From Palaemon carinicauda (Eukaryota > Arthropoda > Malacostraca > Decapoda > Palaemonidae), in NCBI RefSeq assembly GCF_036898095.1, contig NC_090746.1, forward strand, positions 54,016,288 to 54,080,287: a stretch of 64,000 bases of DNA. Direction: 5' to 3'. The notes under the pieces were generated by a model. It did no database searches. It was not told where the DNA came from and saw only the letters and a list, made by a program, of their open reading frames with translations. Both the position numbers and the translations under genes were made by a program. Below are positions 33,740 to 43,850 of the stretch, in pieces; the stretch's first letter is position 1; each line of letters starts with the position of its first letter.

Positions 33740-34700
33740 CACCTGCTATTTGTCCATCAAGGAGCCTGAGGTATTTAACCCACTAGTTTTAAAGCCACCA
33801 CAGTGCCAATGGAGAATGTCTCCATGTTCCTGTGGGTCACAGTAGTTCTTCCTGAACACTAAGGACATGCTGCTCCCACTAACATCATAAGCTTTGGGTC
33901 GTATCATCTGTGGAGAAGGATCAGGATTCAATGCTGTCTGTGAACTAACAAATCCAAGCAGAAATGGTTTTCTTCGTGATCCTCCTCTTGACCTTCCCCG
34001 TACTGACACTCAGGGGGGAGCTGCTGGACAAAGTAACAGCTGATCTGGATCATCAGTTACATTACGCAGACTCAAAATCCGGGACCTGAATCTAGTATCT
34101 GCTGCTCCAGGACTTTGAGTCAACGCAATAAACTCAGGGACGAAGCCAAGCATTACCTACCACCATCCTCTTGAATGGGAGACATCATAGGAAAGACCAT
34201 GAAGTTCGCCGATTCTCTTGGCCGAAGCCTACGCGAGCAGGAAAACCGTCTTCAAGACCAGGTGAAGATTTGATCCATGGCATAATGGTCCATGGGGAGC
34301 ACCCTTCAGGGACAGAAGAATATGAACCACGTTCCAAGGAGGTGGTCTAACTTCTTACTGAGGGCAGTAAGTTCAAAACTCCACATGAGGAAAGTAAACT
34401 CCAATGAAGAGGGAAGACAATTCTAGCCTAAAGGCAAGGCTCAAGGCTGAGCAGTAGCCTTTCACCGCCAAACCAAAGAGAAGTTTTTGCTCCCGAAGGT
34501 ACACAAGGAACTCCGCTACTGTTGGAATAGTGGCATCGAGGGGAGAGATACCCCTTCCAAGACACCAACTACAGAAGAGAGTCCACTTGGCCTGGTATAC
34601 AGCAGCTGAAGATTTCTGTAGCCATTAAGACATAGTCTTCATTACTTGTTACGAAAAGCCTATCTGTGAGGAGATGCTGGATAGTCTCCAGACTTTGTGG
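33740..34700 (-). pseudogene. DIRS-e tyrosine recombinase relic
   Basis: It aligns by eye, base for base in places, to the YR of DIRS-j: aggagcctgaggtattta against 62645, ttcgccgattctcttggccg against 63210, and tacacaaggaactccgctac against 63510. No usable frame remains. The first catalytic Arg region is recognisable at about 34205-34230. Confidence 0.7.
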
Positions 34701-34984
34701 AAGATGTTCATATCCGAGTAGAGCATGTTGTGGAGGGAGTTCTCTTGGGACTCCTGTCAGGAGCTGAAGAACGTCCAGGAACCATTCCGCATGATGCTAA
34801 TGCTATAGAAGAGCTACGAGGGGCATTGCTAGGTTTGTGGAGCTCATCTTGTTGAGCACCCTCTCATCAGGCAAAACGGGGGAAAGACATTATGTCGATG
34901 TAGTCCCACCGTTGCATAAGCCACATCAGTGGTGTTGTCGCTCATTAACACCAACGAGTGACCCACCAGGAACTAATGAAACTG

Positions 34985-35235
34985 TTGAAGGACTATGAAG
35001 GCTGCCCTCATCTCTAGGAGATTTATATGCTGGTACCTTGTAAGGTGTATGAGGACAGAGGAGAATGTGGAAAAAATAGGACAAACTATTCGTTGCATGA
35101 GTAGGCAAAGAAAATGAGCCGTAACCAAAGAGAAGGGTCCAATGTAGTAATGTCTGGCCAGTCAAAGGACAGAAAAACTCTCTAGCAGTAGTATCTCAAC
35201 AGGTGGCTGGTGCCCTAGCCATTCTACTACCTTGT
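34985..35235 (-). mobile_element. SINE-like element, 5' part, inverted
   Basis: The reverse complement matches 57030-57260, including caccagccacc, ttgagatactactgctagaga, tttgcctac and attctcctctgtcctcat. Only the 5' portion is present. It lies inside DIRS-e. Confidence 0.68.
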
Positions 35236-35239
35236 CATA

Positions 35240-36830
35240 AGGGGACCGGCATAGCCTCTCAATCTGATTTGAAAGAGCAAGTTGGAGAATGCAAAGGTCT
35301 AGGGTGAACTCTACTAGATGCATTCCACTAGTCAGTCCCTCATTGCTGGGCTGACACATGGTACATGGAGCACACGCCCTGCTGGGTGGCTGCATGCTGA
35401 CGGGAGTTGGCGAGCAGTTACGTCTCTGCGCACTACTGAGCGCTCACGAGCTGTGGGTGAAAATCGAGCAGGGGCTGGTTTGCGAGCTGTTACCAAAGGT
35501 CTGTGCGAGGGCCATCATGAACACATGCAGGTGGGCGATCACATGTGGGGTGAAGATCACGCTCAGGATGTCTCGAGCGATAGGAGTAACGAGACATAGC
35601 AATGCATTGGTGAGAAGTCAAGCGCTGGCGCGTGGTCTCAAGCAGAAGGTTGGTCTCATTCAGGTTAATGATGAACAGCTAGGTTGCGTGTCACCTTAGA
35701 GCGCGCTGGTATGCACTGGCGAGCAGAGACAGCTCACTCTCTGAAGCGTGGTGGCGAGTTGGGGTTGGTTCACGCGCTCCTGGATCTGGAATATGGAGAT
35801 CTCCCTAGATCACGAGGGTTATCTTGGGCGCTCCTTCTGTCTGCACAGTAAGGTGAGGTCGGAGAGCAGTAGGTAGTAGGGAAACGTCAAGAATCTTAGA
35901 TTCAGGAACAGGCTTGGGCGAGGGTGGCGCGCGCTGAATTCGTATGGGACGAGCAAAATATACAGGAGAATCTCACTCTGAGGGGTGGGAGAAAGGCGGA
36001 GGCGAAGCAGGGGGCTGTCTCAAAGTTCCATGTGGCGGAGACCACTCTGAGAGGACCTAACTCACGAACTGGAAAAGATCGACCACCCAAAAGAACAAGA
36101 ACATGCCTCGAACTTGACACCCTTCCGCAGGCTGAGTATACTTGGAACAAGGGGGAGCACAGTCGTCGGCGGCAAGCGAACTTGGGTCTAGCAACACAGC
36201 GCTGGAAGCAGAAGCGTGAACTCCTCCAGCTCGAAGAATACGGAGCCCTTCGGAGGGGGATCTAACCCCACCTCTGAGGAAGCAAGTGTGGGCTTTCTCT
36301 CCACTCCCAATTACAATTCCACAAGACCTTCCTTCGCTGGGAGACTAACAACACCAAGGGAAGGCCAAATCTGTAATAAATCATCAATTGAAAAGGATTC
36401 CCCTCCAGAGAATAGTGGCACCACCTCGGAACTAGGAGCTGACCTTGAGTTAAATGGTCAAAGCTCCTACTGAATCGATCCCCTGGGGAGACTGAGCGGG
36501 AAGCAGCTTCGGGAAGACATCGAGGGGTAAAGTAGTTTGAGGTTTCTTCAACTTCAAGGATGACTCTGAAGGAGAAGAATCCCTCTTAAGACTACTACTC
36601 ATGCGCCATCCAAATCTATCCCACTGGGAGGAAGACCACTCACGCACTCCTCAAAAGAGTCATCCTGAGCACAAGGTCGTCCTCTACAGGCCGGACAAAA
36701 CAAATGGGGTTCACTCTCGACCGAGGACATGAAGGTGCCTCATTTGCACCCTTCAGGACCTAGACACGTCTACAGGACGACAGGAAAAAGCTACACTCAC
36801 ACCTAAAAGGAAATATCAAAAAAGCAATTA
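35240..36830 (-). pseudogene. gag: DIRS-e gag relic
   Basis: The Gag Cys motif is readable at about 36790-36680 (GTFMSSVESEPHLFCPACRG with one stop just before it). The interior has short repeats built on gagcg/gtgagcg strings, as in other Gag middles here. No continuous frame exists. Confidence 0.6.
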
Positions 36831-37089
36831 GTTAATATAGCAGTTAGTATGGGAGGTGGAGAGAGAAACGTCCGCTCACAGCCGAGCCAAAAGAATAAAG
36901 TGACAAGAGAACAGCGATGTGTGAGCTGGGTAACTGGTACTAACCCCTACTAACTAGCGGTGGGTAGTTATACCCACTAACAGTCTTATGCTAGTCTTCC
37001 AGCTTCACTCAATGTATATCCCTGATAAAGAGAGAAAGGGTTTGTATTTAGTTTCGGAACAAATTACATATTAGCACTATGGTCCTTAC

Positions 37090-37167
37090 CTTTATATGAG
37101 CTGGGGGTTCTTCAAAAGTAAACAACATATACCTATCACCACGACTCTCAGGACTACGTTGACGTAA
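37090..37167 (-). CDS. INTS6: INTS6 exon (GDRYMLFTFEEPP)
   Basis: A 78-nt minus-strand exon of exactly 26 codons, with acceptor ttcattttcag and donor ATAAAG/gtaagg, phase 0 at both ends. The product is LRQRSPESRGDRYMLFTFEE followed by PPAHIK. The SRGDRYML-TFEEPP string is diagnostic of INTS6 (approximately residues 38-63 of the vertebrate protein). The exon for the first ~37 residues, including the DTSASM metal-site motif, was not found between 37168 and 64000, so that intron is probably longer than 26 kb. Confidence 0.93.
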
Positions 37168-37639
37168 CTGAAAATGAACATTCAAATCACATAAGGAAAG
37201 AGCGAAGCAATAAAATCAATCAGGATTTGACATTTTCTTTTATTAATGGTTTAAACTCCAATTACTGTAAAAGTAATAAAAAAAAGTACATAAAGTTATA
37301 TTACCAAGAATGGCATATTTTAAAATCCCATCTCAAAGTCATAGAATGCCAATATTAGACATAAAACTGCAACCCTATTTAGAAAGACAAGATGCTACAC
37401 ATCCTAGGGCTCCAACAGGGAAAGCAGTTCAGCGAGAAAAGGAAACAAATGAGAAATAATTATATATGATTAGCAATAAAAAAAAAAATAATGTATGAGT
37501 GAGAAAAGGAAACAAATGAGAAATAATTATATATGATTAGCAATAAAAAAAAAAAATGTATGAGTGAGAAAAGGAAACAAATGAGAAATAATTATATATG
37601 ATTAGCCATAAAAAAGTAATAATGTATGAGTAACAAAAA

Positions 37640-37640
<1 letters not shown>
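37168..37640. other. Intron with CR1-type 3' end fragment and a triplicated ~65-base segment
   Basis: At 37370-37440 the reverse complement of the CR1-like 3' tail is visible (gatgctacacatcctagggc, ctccaacagggaaagcag). At 37434-37632 a unit of about 65 bases (gagaaaaggaaacaaatgag, aattatatatgattag, A-run, aatgtatgag) occurs three times in tandem with few differences. Confidence 0.75.
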
Positions 37641-37644
<4 letters not shown>

Positions 37645-37702
<58 letters not shown>

Positions 37703-37744
37703 CAGTATACACATGTATGTATGTTTATATAAAAATATATGTAT

Positions 37745-37826
<82 letters not shown>

Positions 37827-37988
37827 CACACGTATATGCAGTATACACATATGTATGTTTATATAATAATATATATGTATAAAAAAAATATATATATATA
37901 ATATATATATATATATATAAACATATATAATATATAAATATATATATATACACACATTTATTTATATATATACATATATTGTATATAT

Positions 37989-38062
<74 letters not shown>
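37645..38062. repeat. (TA)n-rich microsatellite tract
   Basis: Long TA dinucleotide arrays with interspersed short imperfect segments (gtatacacatgtatgtatg-type). It abuts the left tip of DIRS-f. Reading frames here (YIYIYI) are artefacts. Confidence 0.97.
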
Positions 38063-38065
<3 letters not shown>

Positions 38066-38304
38066 CAAATTTGGAAATAATTTGTATTTTTCCTAACATA
38101 CAAACCTGAAGCTATTTATAATAGGGTATTACTTTCGACACAGCTGAAATACAAGCCAAGTTAATTTTAGTGAGGGATAACTACCCCATCCGCTAGTTAG
38201 CGGATGGGGGCTGGGGTAGACTGGCTACCCCGCTCACTCACACCTCTCGGCTGAGTAACCACTTTGCTTTATGGCAGGACTTCTCGGGGGAAAGTGTGGC
38301 GGGC

Positions 38305-38400
38305 CAATTTGTATAAATAGCTTCAGGTTTGTATGTTAGAAAAATACAAATGTTATTTGTTCCGACACATATACAAACCTTCGCTATTTATAATAGGGTG
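38305..38400. repeat. DIRS-f internal complementary region
   Basis: Bases 38305-38352 are the reverse complement of the left tip (gcttcaggtttgtatgttag). Bases 38353-38400 are the reverse complement of the right tip (acatatacaaaccttcgcta against 43625-43668). Confidence 0.88.
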
Positions 38401-38849
38401 ACTTACTCTTAGGAAGGAGGAAGTCCACACCAACTGGCCTTGGTCATGACCTGGGGTCCTCTCTATTTCGATCTGTGATCGAAAGTAGAAGGGACCCTAC
38501 CCTCGCTAAAATCAAGTGCCGATATGAGGTAATGCACTGATAGCGGCCTGCGGAAGCTTGTGTGCGAGTGGAACTAACAGTGTGGTTTGTCTTTAACATA
38601 GGAACTCGAGTACAGAACCTAATTTTCTTAAAGACTTACCCAATACCCTCCCTCTAAAAGGTATTGGGGACGTAAGAAAGTATTCTTCTATACTTAGGAG
38701 GCACAAGGGAAATGGGTCTTACCTGCAGCGAGGTGAGGTCAGCTATGCTGAGGCTTGCAGAGCTGCTTTCCCCCAGAGGGGAGAAGGTGAAAGGAAGGAA
38801 GGAGCCAGACATTCTTACTCATTCACCCCAGACTAATCAGGATAGCTTC

Positions 38850-40150
38850 AGCCCTCTGCCCTCTGCTACTTGTCCACCAAGGAGCCTGAGGTGTTTAGAC
38901 CATTTGTTGTGCGACCACCACAGGACTAATGGAAAAGGTCTCCATGTTCTTGTGGGTTACGTCTTTGCAGGTAGTGGGCCGTGAAGGTCAATTGACGCTT
39001 CCACATGCCCATTTACAGTATCTGCACCACAGAGTAGTTTCTTGAACGCCAGTGACGTTACGAGCTCTGGGTCTTAGGATGGAGGAGAGTCTAGATTAAG
39101 AGTAACCTCAATTGCCTTCCGATCCCAGAGGGGAAGGAAAACCTTGAGGTCCTCCTCTTGACCTTCCCTGTGCTGGTCAACAGTGACGACACACGGGGGC
39201 GAGCTGGTATCGTTCTTTTAAGGTAACCCCACAGACTCCTCACTGGGTAAAACCCCAGTTGATGGGTTTCCGGTTACCGAACGAAGACTCTTTATTCGAA
39301 ATGGGCTGCACCTAGGGTACAGCACACTCAGATTGAGTCTTGGCAATCCACTCAGGGACGCCGCTGAGGATTACTTCTCCCAGTCTCCTAGTGTAGGAGA
39401 CATCAGACGTTGGATCGTACTACACACTAACTATCTTGGTCAAAAGCCCAAGTGAGTAGAAAGGGCATCTTCCGTGTAAGGAAGCGATCTGCTGCTGGGC
39501 TTACGGTTCGTAGAGAGGGGACTTCAGAGCCTGAAGGACCCGAACCGCGTTCACAGGAGAAGGCCGAGATCCGACAGGGGACAAGTTACCTCACACTTGC
39601 ATAAGTAAAGGCATCAATGGGAAAGAATCCCTTTCCACGACATCAGTCACAAAGGACCGAACACTTCGCCTGGAAGACCGCCGCTGAAAAGTGTCTGAGG
39701 TGCCTAGACATCTTTTCCGTAACCTGTTGGGAAAGGCCCCTCTGAGAGGGGTGGTTTAGGATCGTCCCAGGCGAGAAGTCGAAGCAAAGCTACGGCTTAA
39801 GAAAGTGTTCGCATGTGGCTGCTTGGAAGATCGTGTTGTGGAGGAAGACCCCTCGGATCTCCGACAGGAACTGTAGAAGGTCCGGGAACCATTCTGCGGG
39901 TTGCCATAGCAAAGCTATTGGAGCTCCGTCAGCGGCTGCAGAAGGTCTGGGAACCATTCTCCGGGATGCCATAGCGAAGTCATTGGAGTCAATGATAAGA
40001 TCCTGCTTATCCTGACTTGGCTGAGGACTTTTTCACCAGTCCGAATGGGGGGAAAAAAACAAGGAAGAGCTCTACGCCGCCCCACCGATCTTGGAATACA
40101 TCTTGTTTGAGGTCCTGGGGAACGGTCGAGTAGGAGCCTGAAGATCAGGC
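38850..40150 (-). pseudogene. DIRS-f YR and RT C-terminal relic
   Basis: Parallel to DIRS-j by eye: caaggagcctgaggtgttta, gcaggtagtgggccgtgaag and gacgcttccac match 62643-62762, the YR C-terminus with its tyrosine region. Further right, ggaaccattctgcgggttgc and gccatagc-type strings (39890-39970) correspond to the EWF methyltransferase-like region, apparently duplicated once in tandem. Frames are not preserved. Confidence 0.65.
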
Positions 40151-41230
40151 CCGCTGCGAGCATAACCACAGTCGGGGACCCCACAAAGTTAAGACTGTTG
40201 GATACAAGATGATTCCAAGACACTAGGAGCCCACTATCTGGGTGGTTTTGCAAGCACATTCCTATACCAGGAATGACGCGAGCAAATGGGGGCAACTAGT
40301 TGTCCTCTGTCCATCTAAGGCTTCGTACTGCTAGATGGTTCTCTAAGAGAGGTGAATGCTAGTACCTTTCTGAATCGGACCAACCGACAAGGATGGAATG
40401 GTATGGCATATGCCCCCCCCCCCCTCTCTCTTTTGATGCATTATAGAGAGCATCAGGTCCCGAGGGAAGACAAGAAGACAGGCCTCTTTGCAAGGCTCTT
40501 GTCTGCCACCCATCATCTGCGGATTATCCAGCGGGGAGTGCATAGCAATACACACACCTCGAGATGATGTTGAGACGTGTAACCAAATGCACGTTCTTGA
40601 AACGAAGGGGAACAGCCTGTTCTCCCTCCAACTGCCACTAATCCAGTGTGGTTGGTCGAATAAGACCGATACCAAACAGTAAACCAGTTAATCAGTACAG
40701 TTTATGATTTAATAGCGAATCTCCATAGAGATCGCTTTCCGGACAAGAGACTGTACAGTAATCACCGAACGCATCCAACCAAACCCAAGAAGGGATTGAG
40801 ACGTATCTTCAATCTATTGTTGGGTGGGTAAAGAGCATAAGTGTTCTACTGAGTAGTAACACCGAACTGTGCGCACGACAAGTATACATGCGTAGTTTGA
40901 CTTAAAGTCGTGTCCGGAACTCAGTTGGAGAACATTGGAAACGTTCTGTCATTTGAACACTTCGCGCTATGAGAGTCCAAAAACTCTGTCATATAAGTAT
41001 GGCTATGGTCACGAGGACCCAAAGGTTCAGCGTGAACTGCGTTATGAGACCAAGAAGGGTCATAAGAGTTGTTCGTGCACTTCAACCGATTGCTTGCGCG
41101 CCAATATGGTCGTGCGCGCATGCCAATACAGTCGTGCGCTCCATTACGATCGTGTGCGGGTGCCAATATGGTCGTGCGCTCCAATCCTATCGTGTGGAGC
41201 GCATGAGGTTGTTCGCGCACCTAAGGTTGC

Positions 41231-41990
41231 TTGCGCGCAGTGTGTCACAGGATGTTCAAGCGCATGGCGAGCAACAGAATGTTCAAGCACATGGCGAGCA
41301 ACAGAATGTTCAAGCGCATGGCGATGTTCGCGCATATGGCACGCCAAAGGGTGAACCCGCACACCATTTTGCTTGCACGCGCCAATTTGGCCGTGCGCGC
41401 GAGAGCTCTCAGGTTGGTGAGAGAACTCACTGCTACGCTCACCCGAAGCTTCACGATAACTTAAAGTGTTGTGTGAGTGCGAACAATCAACACAACGAGG
41501 GTTTGGAAACTCTGTCATAAAAAGAATGACCCAGGTCACGAGAGCCCGAAAGATCAGCGTGAACTGTGTTGCGGGAACCCGAAGGGTCAGCACAACGAGA
41601 AACCGAAGTTTCCCTGTCACTAAACACCAAAGTGTCGGAGTGACTAAAGTTACGAGAGCCCAAGGGTTCTGCGTAACTAATGTTACAAGACCCCGAAGGA
41701 TCAGTGTAACGAGAAACCGAAGTTTCCTTGTCACAAAACACCGAAGTGTCAGTTACTAAAGTTACGGGAGCCCAAGGGCTCAGCGTAACTAATGTTATGA
41801 GACCCCGAAGGGTCAGCGCAACGAGAAACCGAAGTTTCCCTGTCACAAAATACCGAAGTGTCAAGAGTGACTAAAGTTACGAGAGCCCAACGGTTCTGCA
41901 TAACTAATGTTACGAGACCCGAAGGATCAGCGTAACGAGGAATCGAGGTTCCTCTGTCGCGAGACCCCGAAAGGTCGGCGTGATTGATGG
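41231..41990. repeat. Tandem repeats in the DIRS-f gag region
   Basis: Two nested arrays. At 41244-41335 a ~27-base unit (gttcaagcgcatggcgagca) occurs three times. At about 41530-41990 a ~115-base unit occurs about four times, with cgagaaaccgaagtttccc landmarks at about 41596, 41710, 41822 and, as cgaggaatcgaggttcctc, 41937. The minus strand reads Leu/Val/Thr-rich peptides of the type seen in other Gag middles. Confidence 0.82.
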
Positions 41991-42399
41991 CACACGTTCC
42001 CAAAGGCTCAATGTTGGCATTGTTACGAGAGCCCGAAGGTTCAGCGTAAATAAAACCCGAAGGTTTCGAGCGGAGTCCCGAAGGACTTCTACTGTCATGA
42101 GAACCAGCAGGATCAACATGACGAGAGCCCGAAGGCTCAAACGATCACGCCAGCCTAAAAGGGTGATCGAACGAGACCCCGAAGGATCAAGGAGAACTAG
42201 CAGGTACAAGATAACACCTCCGCATAAGAGGTTTATTCTCCCAAAGGAGAAAGTCGCTTAAGAGAAGGCTCTCACTCCGCCCCTGAAGGAGAACCATAAG
42301 CGTAGGGATAACCTGCTTCGGAGAAAGCTCTGCCACCGCCCCTGGTGGATCAACAAGCTCCTACAAGTTATTTCTCACAAACGAGGGAGAAGTCCTCCC

Positions 42400-42990
42400 G
42401 AAGGAGGATATTGCCAAAGACAAGCTTTCTCCCAGCTCTATGGGAAAAAAGCGAAGGCTTAATAATCTCTCTCGCGAACGAGAGTGAAGTCCTCCCGAAG
42501 AAGGACATCGCCTAAAACAAGCTTTCTCCCTGCTCTATGGGAAAAAAGCGTAGGCGTAAGAAAGTCTCTCCCGCGAACGAGAGAGAAGTCCTCTCGAAGG
42601 AGGACATTGCCTAAAACAAGCTTTCTCCCAGCTCTATGAGAAAAAAGCGTAGGCGTAAGTAGGCGTAAGAAACTCTCTCCCGCGAACGAGAGAGAAGTAT
42701 CGCCTACGGCAAGCTTCCTCCCAGCTCTATGGGAAAAACCGTAGGCGTAAGAAACTCTCTCCCGCGAACGAGAGAGAAGTCCTCCCGAAGCTGGACATCG
42801 CCTAAGGCAAGCTTCCTCCCAGCTCTATGGAAAAGAAGCGTAGGCGTAAAAAATCTCTCTCGCAAATGAGAGAGAAGTCCTCCCGCAAGAGGACATAGCC
42901 CAAGTAAAGCTTTATCCCAGCTCTATGGGAAAAAAGCATAGGCGTGAACAAAAAATATTCTCTCTCTCGCGCAAGAGAGAGAGAGAGAGA
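42400..42990. repeat. Six-copy ~97-base tandem array in the 5' part of DIRS-f
   Basis: The unit contains agctctatgggaaaaaagcg, gtaggcgtaagaaactctct, cgcgaacgagagagaagtcc and tcccgaaggaggacatcgcc. The agctctatg landmark recurs near 42435, 42530, 42637, 42725, 42820 and 42915. The end (42960-42995) is a GA-rich run. It lies between the gag relic and the right ITR. Confidence 0.87.
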
Positions 42991-43664
42991 GAAGTTCCCA
43001 TCGCAGGAGGAACATCAAGTTGAAGGTTGACAGCGAATGCTACTCGTAATGAGGGCAGCTCACAAGCTACCACATGTGTACTACGTCGCTGTTACCTGTG
43101 ACAAAAGAAAAGAAAAAGTTATCAATTACAATTCATGCTCCGTTGTACAAAATACACTATTCGGGGAATAAGTCCCCTTCCTTGTAAGATAATTCCTCGA
43201 AAGGGAGCGGAACTGTTATAAACTTTAATTCTGTAATGAACAAACACACAGCAGTGTTGAGAACTTGCCGAAAGACAACAATCTTATGGCGGAGGCAGTT
43301 AGATACGATGTCAACAGCACTAGTTACCCGTATCTAACAACATATATTTCCATTTATACATATATGCACTCAAATATATGTAAGATAAATGAAAACACAC
43401 AAAACAAAAAAAAATAAATGAAAAACATCAAGGCCAGTCTTTGTGGGAGAGAAGGACAGCATGTCCATCCTCTACCGAGCCAAAAAGTAAAGTGGTTACT
43501 CAGCCGAGAGGTGTGAGTGAGCGGGGTAGCCAGTCTACCCCACCCCTCACCCGCTAACTAGCGGATGGGGTACTTATCCCACACTAAAATGATCTTGGCT
43601 CGTCTTTCAGCTGCGCCGAAAGTAATACCCTATTATAAATAGCGAAGGTTTGTATATGTGCCGG

Positions 43665-43848
<184 letters not shown>

Positions 43849-43850
43849 TA

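Larger units (their letters stand above)
32966..37075 (-). mobile_element. DIRS-e: internally deleted DIRS1-like element
   Basis: The left tip is at 32966-33020 (tttttccaaacgatacaaacc) and the right tip at about 37025-37075 (gggtttgtatttagtttcgg). The ICR at 33222-33318 matches both ends in inverted orientation. At 4.1 kb it is far shorter than DIRS-g (6.8 kb). YR remnants, a trace of the RT C-terminus and gag remnants are present, but most of RT/RNase H is missing. It fills nearly the whole intron between exons 37090-37167 and 32646-32775, and its right tip ends 15-20 bases from the exon donor side. Confidence 0.82.

Noticed and set aside
37626..38103. Several ORFs of Tyr-Ile repeats here and at 43584-44079 and 53288-53494
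   Set aside because: They are translations of (TA)n microsatellites, open only because the repeat has no stop in one phase.
40343..41734. ORFs of 70-196 residues inside DIRS-f
   Set aside because: They translate tandem repeats or decayed RT/gag sequence. No domain is recognisable and frames do not persist.
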